Below are positions 8,324-16,603 of a stretch of 64,000 bases of DNA, in pieces. This DNA comes from Stenotrophomonas raiganjensis (SeqCode) (lineage in GTDB: Bacteria; Pseudomonadota; Gammaproteobacteria; Xanthomonadales; Xanthomonadaceae): contig NZ_JAUTXR010000120.1 of NCBI RefSeq assembly GCF_030658505.1, positions 37,034 to 101,033 on the forward strand. Direction: 5' to 3'. The notes below the pieces were generated by a model. That model searched no databases and was not told the DNA's origin. It saw nothing but the letters and a program-made list of their open reading frames with translations. Position 1 is the first letter of the stretch; each line of letters opens with the position of its first letter. The position numbers were made by a program, and so were the translations under genes.

Positions 8324-8399
8324 GGCCGAGTAGCTCAGTTGGTAGAGCAGGGGATTGAAAATCCCCGTGTCGGCGGTTCGATTCCGTCTTCGGCCACCA
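8324..8399 (+). tRNA. tRNA-Phe(GAA), copy 2
   Basis: Identical in sequence to copy 1 over all 76 nt. It follows 73 bp downstream with its own terminator, pointing to a tandem duplication of tRNA plus terminator. Confidence 0.95.
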
Positions 8400-8406
8400 T
8401 CTTAAG

Positions 8407-8434
8407 AGACCTGCAGAAATGCAGGTCTTTTTTT
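8407..8434 (+). terminator. intrinsic terminator after tRNA-Phe copy 2
   Basis: AGACCTGCA (8407-8415), GAAA loop, TGCAGGTCT (8420-8428), then a T run. It is the same hairpin as after copy 1 but without the wobble pairs. Confidence 0.8.
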
Positions 8435-8559
8435 GTTCGCGCTATCCCCTCGACGCCTGACCTTCTTCCACGACGGGCGGCTGCCTGTCGATTGACGAAA
8501 CATTTACACCGGCCCATGCCGTGGCACCTACGCTCCAGACTCCTGCCTGGAGCCTGCCG

Positions 8560-9111
8560 ATGCCTCTGCGCCCCACCCTGCTCGCCTGCCTGCTGCTGGT
8601 CGCCTCGCCAACGATCGCCGCCGAGCCGTTGCGGGCGGTCGACAGCCTGGACATCGATCGCTACGCAGGCCAGTGGCACGAGATCGCGCACCTGCCGGTG
8701 TCATTCCAGAAGCGGTGCGTCGGCGAGATCACCGCCAACTACGGGCTGCGCCGCGACGGCCGCATCAGCGTCACCAATGCCTGCCGCAACGGCGACGGCG
8801 AGCGCGTGGTCGCTGAAGGCGTGGCACGCCCGGTGGCAGGCCATCCCGGCCAGTTGCAGGTGCGCTTCGTGCCGGACTGGCTGAGCTGGGCCCCGCTGGT
8901 CTGGGCTGACTATTGGGTGCTGGCGCTGGATCCGGACTATCAATGGGCACTGGTTGGTGAACCGGACCGGAAGTACCTGTGGATCCTCTCGCGCCTGCCG
9001 GAAATGGATCGCGCACGCTTCGAGGCACTGAAAGAAAAAGCCGAGGCCATGGGCTACGACCTGCGCCCGCTGCGCCTGATGGCCCCGCTTCGCGATACGC
9101 CCGCCGATTGA
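8560..9111 (+). CDS. lipocalin family protein
   Basis: A 183-residue secreted protein. The start at 8560 gives a clean signal peptide (MPLRPTLLACLLLVASPTIAA); an upstream GTG at 8521 would spoil it. The first lipocalin strand motif YAGQWHEIAHLP has the conserved G-x-W, and DYWVLALDPDYQWALVGEP and YLWILSR follow as in bacterial Blc-type lipocalins. There is no lipobox Cys, so unlike E. coli Blc it is probably soluble in the periplasm. The expected role is binding small hydrophobic ligands in a beta barrel. Confidence 0.88.
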   Translation: MPLRPTLLACLLLVASPTIAAEPLRAVDSLDIDRYAGQWHEIAHLPVSFQKRCVGEITANYGLRRDGRISVTNACRNGDGERVVAEGVARPVAGHPGQLQVRFVPDWLSWAPLVWADYWVLALDPDYQWALVGEPDRKYLWILSRLPEMDRARFEALKEKAEAMGYDLRPLRLMAPLRDTPAD

Positions 9112-9274
9112 ACCGCGCCGCAACCGCGGCACCCCGCGCGCGCCATCCGGCGCCGCGCACGCCCGGCCGCCATCTTCACGCGCTACCCTCTGCGACGGGT
9201 CGCCACGGGCGATCCAAACGACCATACGCCGTAGTATGCTTATCCAACGCACCCCCTCCAGAGGACCTGCGCCC

Positions 9275-9751
9275 ATGCTCCACCGCTTCCGTACCGCCTT
9301 GATCGTCCTGTGCACCCTCGCCCTTGTTGCCTGCAACAACGGCATCGTCAAGCGTGTTTCGGAACCGGCGGCCAGCCTGCAGCAGCTGACCGTGCGCGCC
9401 GACGGCAACTGGACCGTAGCCCTGCGCCTGCAGAACTTCAGCTCAATGCCGATGACCTTCGATGATGTCGCACTGGCACTGACGGTCGGCGACAGCGACG
9501 CCGGCACCCTGCAGGCCAAGCCCGGCATCTCCATCGGCGGCACCTCCGCCGACGTCATCAATGTCGACCTCGTGCCCAGTTCGGCCGCGCGCCTGGTGGT
9601 GGCCGATGCACTGGCCGGCAACCGCACCCTGGCCTATGGCCTGAAGGGAACGGTCGCGGCCACGCCGCAGGAAAAGAAGCAGCGCAGCTTCGACATCAGC
9701 AGCCGCAGCACCCTCAACCAGGCCCCGGGCCTGCCGGGCGTGCTGCGCTGA
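9275..9751 (+). CDS. LEA type 2 family lipoprotein
   Basis: A 158-residue lipoprotein. The signal peptide ends in a lipobox LVAC (Cys about 20), so it is lipid-anchored in the cell envelope. The mature part, with NWTVALRLQNFSSMPMTFDDVALALTV early and a C-terminal LAYGLKGTV, resembles the LEA14/WHy immunoglobulin-like domain. Start chosen at 9275 because it places the signal peptide at the N-terminus. Role unknown; eukaryotic relatives are desiccation proteins. Confidence 0.75.
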   Translation: MLHRFRTALIVLCTLALVACNNGIVKRVSEPAASLQQLTVRADGNWTVALRLQNFSSMPMTFDDVALALTVGDSDAGTLQAKPGISIGGTSADVINVDLVPSSAARLVVADALAGNRTLAYGLKGTVAATPQEKKQRSFDISSRSTLNQAPGLPGVLR

Positions 9752-9816
9752 TTTCCACCTTCCGTGGCGGCGCCTGGCGCCGCTCTCCCCTGCCCTGATC
9801 AAATCGAGACGTACCG

Positions 9817-11607
9817 ATGAGCAGCTACACCGCCCCGCTTTCCGACCTCCGTTTCGCCCTGCACGATGTGCTCAAGGTCGAACCCCTGTTCGCCCGCCTG
9901 GGCTTCACTGACGCCACCGCCGACGTGGTCGATGCCGTGCTGGAAGAAGCCGGCCGCTTCAGCGCCACCGTGCTGGCCCCGCTCAACAGCGTCGGCGACG
10001 AGATCGGCTGCGTGCTCGACCAGGCCACCGGTGAAGTGACCACCCCGCCCGGCTTCAAGCAGGCCTACGATCAGTTCGTCGATGGCGGCTGGACCGGCCT
10101 GACCGCCTCGCCGGAACTGGGCGGCCAGGGCCTGCCGCACACCCTGGGCGTGCCGCTGAACGAAATGATCAACGCCGCCAACCTGGCCTGGGGCAACTTC
10201 CCGCTGCTCTCGCACGGCGCCATCGAAGCGCTGAAGCAGCACGGCGAGGCCTGGCAGCACGAGGCCTTCCTGAAGCCGCTGATCGAGGGCCGCTGGACCG
10301 GCACCATGTGCCTGACCGAGCCGCACTGCGGCACCGACCTCGGCCTGCTGAAGACCAAGGCCGAGCCGAATGCCGATGGCAGCTATTCGATCACCGGCAC
10401 CAAGATCTTCATCACCGCCGGCGAACACGACCTGACCGGCAACATCGTGCACCTGGTGCTGGCCAAGCTGCCCGACGCTCCCCCGGGCGCCAAGGGCATC
10501 TCGCTGTTCGTCACCCCGAAGTTCAAGGTCGACCGCGACGGCAACGTCGGCGAGCGCAATGCGCTGCGCTGCGGTTCGATCGAACACAAGATGGGCATCA
10601 AGGGCTCGGTCACCTGCGTGATGAACTTCGATGGTGCGCAGGGCTACCTGGTCGGCCAGCCGCACAAGGGCCTGCAGGCGATGTTCACCATGATGAACAC
10701 CGCGCGCCTGGGCGTCGGCCTGCAGGGCATCGGCCTGTCCGAACGCGCCTACCAGAACGCGCTGAAGTACAGCCGTGAGCGCCTGCAGTCGCGCGCCCTG
10801 AGCGGTGCGAAATTCCCGGACAAGCCGGCCGATCCGATCCTGGTCCACCCGGATGTGCGCCGCATGCTGCTGACCGTGAAGTCGCTGGTCGAAGGCAGCC
10901 GCCTGCTGGCCCTGCACGCGGCCACCCTGATCGATGTCGCCCATCACGCCGAAGACGCCGCCGAGCGTGAGCGCGCCGACACCCTGGTGAGCTTCCTCAC
11001 GCCCATCTCGAAGGCCTGCCAGACCGAATGGGGCATCGAGAACACCTATAACGCCCTGCAGTGCTTCGGTGGCCACGGCTACATCCGCGAACACGGCATG
11101 GAACAGCTGGCCCGCGATGCCCGCATCACCACGCTGTATGAAGGCACCACCGGCATCCAGGCACTGGACCTGATCGGCCGCAAGACCGCATCCACCCAGG
11201 GCGCCGGCCTGAAGCTGATGCTGGCCGAGATCGAAGCCTTCGCCAAGGAACACGAGGGCAACGAAGCGCTGGCCGAGTTCATCGGCCCACTGCGCGCCAA
11301 GGCCGCCGAGTGGGGCAAGCTGACCCTGGACGTGCTGCAGCGCGCAGCCGCCAACCCCGACGAACTGGGCGCAGCCAGCTACGACTACCTGTTCTATTCG
11401 GGTTACGTGGTGCTGGCCTACTGGTGGGCCCGCAGCGTGGCCGCCGCCGCCGCCAGCGCGCACGGCGCCGCCTTCGCCCAGGGCAAGCGCGAAACCGCTC
11501 GCTTCTACTTCGCCCGCGTGCTGCCGCGCACGCTCAGCCACGCCGCCGCGATCCAGTCCGGCGCCGCCCCGCTGATGGCGATGGACGACGAGCGCTTCGG
11601 CGCCTGA
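9817..11607 (+). CDS. acyl-CoA dehydrogenase (DmdC/FadE-like, long form)
   Basis: A 596-residue flavoenzyme of the long acyl-CoA dehydrogenase group with an extra C-terminal domain. LTEPHCGTDLGLLKTKA and SYSITGTKIFITAGEHD are the FAD/substrate-binding segments. The stretch ITTLYEGTTGIQALDL carries the Glu likely to act as catalytic base. The length and IEHKMGIKGS segment match the family that includes 3-methylmercaptopropionyl-CoA dehydrogenase. It introduces the alpha-beta double bond in an acyl-CoA and passes electrons to ETF. The natural acyl chain is not evident. It stands alone, followed by a repeat-rich gap. Confidence 0.9.
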   Translation: MSSYTAPLSDLRFALHDVLKVEPLFARLGFTDATADVVDAVLEEAGRFSATVLAPLNSVGDEIGCVLDQATGEVTTPPGFKQAYDQFVDGGWTGLTASPELGGQGLPHTLGVPLNEMINAANLAWGNFPLLSHGAIEALKQHGEAWQHEAFLKPLIEGRWTGTMCLTEPHCGTDLGLLKTKAEPNADGSYSITGTKIFITAGEHDLTGNIVHLVLAKLPDAPPGAKGISLFVTPKFKVDRDGNVGERNALRCGSIEHKMGIKGSVTCVMNFDGAQGYLVGQPHKGLQAMFTMMNTARLGVGLQGIGLSERAYQNALKYSRERLQSRALSGAKFPDKPADPILVHPDVRRMLLTVKSLVEGSRLLALHAATLIDVAHHAEDAAERERADTLVSFLTPISKACQTEWGIENTYNALQCFGGHGYIREHGMEQLARDARITTLYEGTTGIQALDLIGRKTASTQGAGLKLMLAEIEAFAKEHEGNEALAEFIGPLRAKAAEWGKLTLDVLQRAAANPDELGAASYDYLFYSGYVVLAYWWARSVAAAAASAHGAAFAQGKRETARFYFARVLPRTLSHAAAIQSGAAPLMAMDDERFGA

Positions 11608-11681
11608 GCCGGGCTGCGCCGCCCGGCACCTGCAGAGGCAACAGCTGGAGCAAGAGCAACAGCTGGCTTCTGCGGGATGGC

Positions 11682-11782
11682 GAGGCGGGTCCAATTGCGG
11701 GGGACGGCGCAAGTACGTCCCTGTAGCCTCGATCGCGCCATCCATGGCGCTCACGCCCCCGCAACCGGACCCACCCCGCCTC
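11682..11782. repeat. long palindromic intergenic element, copy A
   Basis: The ends, GAGGCGGGTCC and the complement of GGACCCACCCCGCCTC, pair with each other and the pairing continues inward through TTGCGGGGG. The core at 11709-11720 reads GCAAGTACGTCC, and a nested hairpin GCGCCAT-CC-ATGGCGC lies at 11735-11750. Copy B at 63489-63594 has the same core but different, still self-complementary, stems. Confidence 0.7.
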
Positions 11783-11804
11783 TGACAGATTTCTGCTGCT
11801 GTTG

Positions 11805-11852
11805 GTAGGTGTCGACCTTGGTCGACACGTTGGATCCACGCCAAGCGTGGAT
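11805..11852. repeat. SMAG-type REP followed by a second hairpin
   Basis: GTAGGTGTCGAC-CTTG-GTCGACAC at 11805-11828 has the GTAG head of the S. maltophilia SMAG family. It is followed by ATCCACGCCAAGCGTGGAT at 11834-11852, a headless copy of the ATCCACGC palindrome seen elsewhere in the window. Confidence 0.75.
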
Positions 11853-11854
11853 GA

Positions 11855-11893
11855 GGGGTCAGAGCCCCTTCCTGCGGAAAAGGATCCGACCCC
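11855..11893. repeat. GGGGTC...GACCCC imperfect palindrome
   Basis: GGGGTCAGAGCCCC and its imperfect complement AGGATCCGACCCC surround TTCCTGCGGAA. A better-preserved relative is at 46469-46508. Confidence 0.6.
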
Positions 11894-11927
11894 GACCTGG
11901 CAGCCCCCAGTATCTCTCTGGATAAAA

Positions 11928-11949
11928 GCCCCCTTTTGTTAAAGGGGGC
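11928..11949. repeat. palindrome upstream of HNH gene (1 of 3)
   Basis: GCCCCCTTT and AAAGGGGGC with a TGTT loop. On its own it could be a weak terminator for the acyl-CoA dehydrogenase transcript. Confidence 0.6.
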
Positions 11950-11984
11950 GCACCGACAGGTGCGGGGAATAGGAAGAATGCGTG

Positions 11985-12019
11985 GGCATCCCAGCCCGCC
12001 GACGGCGGGCTGGGATGCC
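11985..12019. repeat. palindrome upstream of HNH gene (2 of 3)
   Basis: A perfect 16-bp inverted repeat (GGCATCCCAGCCCGCC and its complement) with a 3-base loop GAC. No T run follows. Confidence 0.7.
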
Positions 12020-12030
12020 GAATGCGCGGA

Positions 12031-12090
12031 CCTGAATGTTGACGATTTGCGTATCGCCGACAGGCGATACACAAATCGTCAACATTCAGG
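12031..12090. repeat. 60-bp near-perfect palindrome directly upstream of HNH gene (3 of 3)
   Basis: Two 28-bp arms (12031-12058 and 12063-12090) match at 27 positions around a GACA loop, beginning CCTGAATGTTGACG. It ends 17 bp before the ATG, and TATAAG follows at 12091-12096. It is too long and AT-rich for a SMAG element and has no T run. It could be a protein-binding operator or an mRNA structure covering the start. Confidence 0.7.
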
Positions 12091-12107
12091 TATAAGCTGT
12101 TCTCCCG

Positions 12108-12773
12108 ATGGAGACAGACACTACACGCTTGGGTCTGATCGAAGCCGGAGCTCCGTTTTCTGCTCCGGGCGCCGAAGCATCGCCCAACGCCACGACGCTG
12201 CATCGCCCCGGTTCGGTCCGGCTGCTCTCGCTTGATGCCCACGGACGCGTACTGGACTGGATCACCTGGCAGGATGCGGCCTGCCTCTACGCCCGCGAAG
12301 CCGTGGCCTGGACACTGGGCGATCCCTGCCTGCACATCCACGGCGGCACCAACCGCTTCAGCGGCCTGCAGAGCGGGATGGACCTGCACCCCATCATCGC
12401 CGCCCGCGGTCACGCACGCTCCCGCGCGATCGACCCCACGCCGAACCTGACCAATCCGGCCCTGTTCGCCCGCGACGCCCACCTGTGCATGTACTGCGGC
12501 CAGCAGTTCAGCCGCCCCACGCTCACCCGCGACCATGTCATGCCGCTGTCCAAGGGCGGCCTGGACTGCTGGGAAAACGTGGTCACCGCCTGCTTCCACT
12601 GCAATTCGCGCAAGAGCGACCGCACCCCGCAACAGGCGGGAATGCCGTTGCTGGCGGTGCCCTACCGCCCAAGCTGGATCGAGCATCTGATCCTGTCCAA
12701 CCGCAACATCCTGGCCGACCAGATGGCCTTCCTGAAGGCGCAATTGCCGAAGCGTTCAAAACTGAGCACCTGA
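12108..12773 (+). CDS. HNH endonuclease
   Basis: A 221-residue protein. Its C-terminal half has the full HNH signature: CMYCG (zinc pair), LTRDHVMPLSKGG (first His pair), WENVVTACFHCNSRK (Asn and second zinc pair). Such domains cut DNA using one metal ion; the target is unknown. The N-terminal part (LLSLDAHGRVLDWITWQDAA) is typical of a stand-alone proteobacterial group often called simply HNH endonuclease. The ATG lacks a ribosome-binding site and lies 11 bp after TATAAG, so the mRNA may be almost leaderless, or the true start may be further in. Confidence 0.88.
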   Translation: METDTTRLGLIEAGAPFSAPGAEASPNATTLHRPGSVRLLSLDAHGRVLDWITWQDAACLYAREAVAWTLGDPCLHIHGGTNRFSGLQSGMDLHPIIAARGHARSRAIDPTPNLTNPALFARDAHLCMYCGQQFSRPTLTRDHVMPLSKGGLDCWENVVTACFHCNSRKSDRTPQQAGMPLLAVPYRPSWIEHLILSNRNILADQMAFLKAQLPKRSKLST

Positions 12774-12875
12774 ATCGCCGGAAATGCAACCCTCACCGTC
12801 CTGTCACGGGCGGCGGCGTTTGCTTGCCCCACCCCCGTTTGAGGGCGAAAATGGGCGTTCAGAACAAGTGCGAAC

Positions 12876-14786
12876 ATGATGATCGACTCTGCCCGCTATC
12901 CCCGCCTCGCGCGCATCCAGACACCGGATGACCTGCGCACGTTCGACGAATCCGAATTGAGGGCGGTCGCCGACGAACTGCGCGCCTACCTCATCGAATC
13001 GGTGGGCAAGAGCGGCGGCCACTTCGCCGCCGGCCTGGGCGTGATCGAACTCACCGTGGCCCTGCACTACCTGTACCAGACCCCGCAGGACCAGCTGGTC
13101 TGGGATGTCGGCCACCAGACCTACCCGCACAAGATCCTGACCGGTCGCCGCGACGAGATCCACACCGTCAAGCAGAAGGACGGCGTCGCGCCGTTCCCCA
13201 AGCGTGAGGAAAGCGAGTACGACACCTTCGGCGTCGGCCATTCTTCGACCTCGATCTCGGCCGCACTCGGCATGGCCATCGCCCGCCAGTCCGAAGGTGA
13301 CAACCGTCAGGTCGTTGCGGTGATCGGTGACGGCGCGATGACCGCGGGCATGGCCTTCGAAGCACTGATGCACGCCGGCGGCATGGAGCCCGAGCCCAAC
13401 CTGCTGGTGATCCTCAACGACAACAACATGTCGATCTCCGAGGCAGTGGGTGGCCTGACCAAGATGCTCGGCCGTGCCACCGGCAGCCGCACGCTCAACG
13501 CATTGCGCGAAGGTGGCAAGAAGATCCTGGGCGACAAGAAGAACAACCCGGCGCGCTTCGTGAAGCGCTGGGAAGAACATTGGAAGGGCATGTTCGTGCC
13601 GTCCACAATGTTCGAGGAAATGGGCTTCCACTACACCGGCCCGATCGATGGCCACGACATGCCGGCCCTGCTGTCCACGCTGAAGACGCTGCGCGCCTCC
13701 AAGGGCCCGAAGCTGCTGCACGTGATGACGACCAAGGGCAAGGGCTACGAGCCGGCCGAAGGTGACCAGATCGGTTACCACGCGGTGGGCCCGTTCGATC
13801 CGGACAAGGGCCTGGTGGCCAAGGCCGGCGCCAAGAAGCCGACCTACACCGATGTATTCAGCGACTGGCTGTGCGATGCCGCCGCCGCCGAGCCGCGTCT
13901 GTACGGCATCACCCCGGCGATGCGCGAAGGCTCCGGCCTGGTGCGTTTCAGCAAGGAATACCCGCAGCGCTACTTCGACGTGGCGATCGCCGAACAGCAC
14001 GCGGTGACGCTGGCCGCCGGCATGGCCACCCAGGGTGGCAAGCCGGTGGTGGCGATCTATTCCACCTTCCTGCAGCGCGCGTACGACCAGCTGGTGCATG
14101 ACGTGGCGATCCAGGACCTGGACGTGCTGTTCGCGATCGACCGCGCCGGCGTGGTCGGCCCTGACGGCGCAACCCACGCCGGCAACCTCGACCTGAGCTT
14201 CCTGCGCTGCGTACCCAACATGGTGGTGATGGCACCGTCCAACGAGGCCGAGTGCCGGCAGATGCTCAGCACCGGCCTGCAGCATCCCGGCCCGGCGGCT
14301 GTGCGCTATCCGCGCGGCACCGGCACCGGCGTCGCCGCCGGTACCGACCTGTCCACCCTGCCGATCGGCAAGGGTGAGCTCCGCCTGCAGGGCAACCGCA
14401 TCGCCCTGCTCGCCTTCGGCAGTACCGTGGCCGCCGCCGAACAGGTCGGCCGCGAGCTTGGCCTGACGGTGGTCAACATGCGCTTCATCAAGCCGCTGGA
14501 CCGCGACCTGGTGCTGGCCGTGGCCGCCCAGCACGAGGGCCTGGTGACGATCGAAGACAACGTGGTGGCCGGTGGCGCCGGCTCCGGCGTGGGCGAGCTG
14601 CTCAACGCCGAAGGCGTACTGCGCCCGATCCTGCATCTGGGCCTGCCCGACAGCTACCAGCACCACGCCAGCCGCGAGGACCTGCTGGCCGAAGCCGGCA
14701 TCGATGAGGCAGGTATCCGCGCGGCAGTGCTCAAGCGCTGGCCGCAACTGGTGGCCGGAACCCCGCCGCTCAGCGCGGCGGGCTGA
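12876..14786 (+). CDS. dxs: 1-deoxy-D-xylulose-5-phosphate synthase
   Basis: A 636-residue thiamine-diphosphate enzyme, full length. It condenses pyruvate and glyceraldehyde 3-phosphate, the first step of the non-mevalonate isoprenoid pathway. Visible motifs are [14 protein letters not shown], the ThDP-binding [14 protein letters not shown] ending in NDNNMSIS, and the later [16 protein letters not shown] with its catalytic Glu and [15 protein letters not shown]. Two consecutive ATG codons (12876, 12879) are both possible starts. The product also feeds thiamine and pyridoxal synthesis. Confidence 0.97.
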   Translation: MMIDSARYPRLARIQTPDDLRTFDESELRAVADELRAYLIESVGKSGGHFAAGLGVIELTVALHYLYQTPQDQLVWDVGHQTYPHKILTGRRDEIHTVKQKDGVAPFPKREESEYDTFGVGHSSTSISAALGMAIARQSEGDNRQVVAVIGDGAMTAGMAFEALMHAGGMEPEPNLLVILNDNNMSISEAVGGLTKMLGRATGSRTLNALREGGKKILGDKKNNPARFVKRWEEHWKGMFVPSTMFEEMGFHYTGPIDGHDMPALLSTLKTLRASKGPKLLHVMTTKGKGYEPAEGDQIGYHAVGPFDPDKGLVAKAGAKKPTYTDVFSDWLCDAAAAEPRLYGITPAMREGSGLVRFSKEYPQRYFDVAIAEQHAVTLAAGMATQGGKPVVAIYSTFLQRAYDQLVHDVAIQDLDVLFAIDRAGVVGPDGATHAGNLDLSFLRCVPNMVVMAPSNEAECRQMLSTGLQHPGPAAVRYPRGTGTGVAAGTDLSTLPIGKGELRLQGNRIALLAFGSTVAAAEQVGRELGLTVVNMRFIKPLDRDLVLAVAAQHEGLVTIEDNVVAGGAGSGVGELLNAEGVLRPILHLGLPDSYQHHASREDLLAEAGIDEAGIRAAVLKRWPQLVAGTPPLSAAG

Positions 14787-14806
14787 AGCAACCCAGCAGA
14801 CAGTGG

Positions 14807-14895
14807 ATCCACGCATGGCGTGGATCTACCGAAGACACCCATCAATGCCCCTGACGGGCGCATCCACGCCCGGTAGATCCAGGCCATGCGTGGAT
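14807..14895. repeat. two SMAG REP elements in inverted orientation
   Basis: ATCCACGCATGGCGTGGATCTAC at 14807-14829 is the reverse form, and the GTAG-headed forward form is at 14873-14895. Between them is a weaker GGGCG-rich stretch. Head-to-head pairs are the dimer arrangement known for REPs. Confidence 0.8.
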
Positions 14896-14935
14896 AGCGG
14901 GCTCCGGCAGCAGGATCTGGCCGGGAGCCCAGCCC

Positions 14936-15139
14936 TCAGCCGTAGCTGACCGCCTCTACGAACGCACCGCTGGCCTCGACGCGCACGGCGGCGCGCTGCC
15001 CGGTGTCGACGAAATGCAGGCGTGCAAGGGTTTCAGCGAAATCGAAGGCCCGGGCACCATCGCGGAAATCGATCGGCTCCGGCCGGTCCGGATGCAGCAC
15101 GCGCCATTGGCGCTGTTCGCATTGCAGGCGGATCAACAT
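14936..15139 (-). CDS. small hypothetical protein, paralogue of 15994-16200
   Basis: A 67-residue protein starting MLIRLQCEQRQWRVLHP. The start at 15139 is supported by AAGGAGTGAG upstream. It shares the pattern C-x3-R/H-W-x-VLHP ... GA-x-AFD-x-A ... TGQR-x2-VRVEA-x-G with the protein at 15994-16200. Both are compact, soluble and cytosolic by appearance. I do not recognise a characterised family. Confidence 0.65.
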   Translation of the reverse strand: MLIRLQCEQRQWRVLHPDRPEPIDFRDGARAFDFAETLARLHFVDTGQRAAVRVEASGAFVEAVSYG

Positions 15140-15307
15140 GCGGCTCACTCCTTGAGACAGCGTATCGACGGTGGTGGGGACGTACGTACGGTTTGCGGCA
15201 CGCATCATCGCGACGGACCGGGGCACACAGAGGCGCCCCTCATCGCAGAAGATACGACGTTCAAATTGTGATCTCTATCAGATTATTCTGAATTTCGACA
15301 GGCGCGC

Positions 15308-15862
15308 TCAATTCACCTGGAACTGGGCGCGGCAGCCGTCGCTGACCCAGATGCCACGGCGATCCCAGCCCCAGGTCTGGCCTTCGATGCAGGCACTGCG
15401 CGAATCCTGGCGGACCAGGCGCACACCACGGCGGATGCGTGCATCGCAGTACTCCTGGCGATGGCCGTTGGAATGACAGGTGATCACCTCGCCACCGCCC
15501 CAACCGTTGCCATTGCCCCAGCCGCCGCCGTTGCCCCAGCCACCGCCACGGCGGTACTCGCCGACAAACTCGGCGCGACAGCCCTGGGTCACCCAGACGC
15601 CGTAACGCGACTGGCCCCAGGTTTCGCCTTCCACGCACGGCGAGCCGGACAGTTGGCGGATCATCCGCGCACGGCCTTCCAGGCGGCACTCGTTGCTGCG
15701 GTTCTTGATCGATTCGCAGCGCACGATGCCGCTGCCTTCACGGCCGCCATAGCGGTCATCGTCATACCCGTAGCCATAGCTTTGCGCCTGGGCGCCGCCC
15801 GCGGCCGCCAGCATCGGCAGCACGGTGCAGGCCAGGGTGCGCCAGGTCAGTGCCTTGCCCAT
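15308..15862 (-). CDS. DUF3011 domain-containing secreted protein
   Basis: A 184-residue protein with a signal peptide (ACTVLPMLAAAGGAQAQS). Two copies of the same Cys-bearing unit follow: RCESIKNRSNECRLEG...WGQSRYGVWVTQGCRAEF and CHSNGHRQEYCDARI...WGWDRRGIWVSDGCRAQF. They are joined by a Gly/Trp/Asn-rich linker. This is the DUF3011 pattern, expected in the periplasm with paired cysteines; function unknown. A second such protein is at 20581-21090. The start at 15862 is the one that gives the signal peptide. Confidence 0.85.
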   Translation of the reverse strand: MGKALTWRTLACTVLPMLAAAGGAQAQSYGYGYDDDRYGGREGSGIVRCESIKNRSNECRLEGRARMIRQLSGSPCVEGETWGQSRYGVWVTQGCRAEFVGEYRRGGGWGNGGGWGNGNGWGGGEVITCHSNGHRQEYCDARIRRGVRLVRQDSRSACIEGQTWGWDRRGIWVSDGCRAQFQVN

Positions 15863-15993
15863 CGATCTCTCCAGATGAATACGATGGCGCAAGCATCCGG
15901 GATTCGCTGCACGGCGCACAGGGGGGCGCGTACCGGTGGTTTTTTTCCATTCAAGCAACGCAACCGTGGCTGACTGCCCCACGGCCAGAGGCG

Positions 15994-16200
15994 TCACTCT
16001 CCGACGTGCAGCGCGTCCACGGTGCTGCCGAGTGCCTCGACCCGTACCGTACTGCGTTGGCCGGTGCGGCGATGATGCTCCAGGGCCAGCGCAGCGGCCG
16101 CATCAAAGGCATCGGCGCCACGGGCGTAGCGGGTGGCATCGCGCGCCTGCGGATGCAGTACGGACCAGTGCCGGGCGGTGCATTGAACTGTAAAGACCAT
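15994..16200 (-). CDS. small hypothetical protein, paralogue of 14936-15139
   Basis: A 68-residue protein starting MVFTVQCTARHWSVLHP. AGGAG upstream supports the ATG at 16200. It aligns along its length with the protein at 14936-15139, with TGQRSTVRVEALG as the best-kept block. The two genes flank the DUF3011 gene on the same strand, which suggests local duplication. Function unknown. Confidence 0.65.
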   Translation of the reverse strand: MVFTVQCTARHWSVLHPQARDATRYARGADAFDAAAALALEHHRRTGQRSTVRVEALGSTVDALHVGE

Positions 16201-16439
16201 GAAGAGCTCCTGCGGACGGAAGGGTGCAGTGGCACGCGGAAGGGCCACGTGCCGGTACACCCTCAGGCTAGCGATCACCTCAGGGATGGCCCATCAGATT
16301 TGTACGAAAATGCCGCGATATCCGGTCAGCCCTTGCCTGCCATCACATCCCTGAGCCTGTTTAGCCTGCCCTTTCCGTGATCCTTGTCACGGAGTCAGCA
16401 GGGCTTCACACTATCGTCACCAACAGGGGCCCCTTCCAC

Positions 16440-16544
16440 ATGCGCACCTTTTTCTCACAGCAGCGTTGGACGCTGCTGAAGTTCTACTTCGTCGCCAGCT
16501 ACCTCGTACTGATCGAAGAACTGATCCGCGCCGCCATGCACTGA
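16440..16544 (+). CDS. 34-residue hydrophobic peptide
   Basis: A short frame from ATG 16440 to TGA 16544 encodes MRTFFSQQRW followed by a hydrophobic stretch (LLKFYFVASYLVLIEELI). It could span a membrane once. An AGGGGCC stretch lies upstream, a modest ribosome-binding site. Codon use is GC3-rich. No known family; it could be a genuine small membrane protein. Confidence 0.4.
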   Translation: MRTFFSQQRWTLLKFYFVASYLVLIEELIRAAMH

Positions 16545-16603
16545 GCGCTTGCTGTAGGGCTATTTGCGACAGACACTGTCGCTTTAGGCACGGACCCCGC
16601 CCG

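Noticed and set aside
9799..12072. A 757-codon minus-strand frame opposite the acyl-CoA dehydrogenase
   Set aside because: Shadow of the real gene that continues through palindromic repeats; no motif, low-complexity composition.
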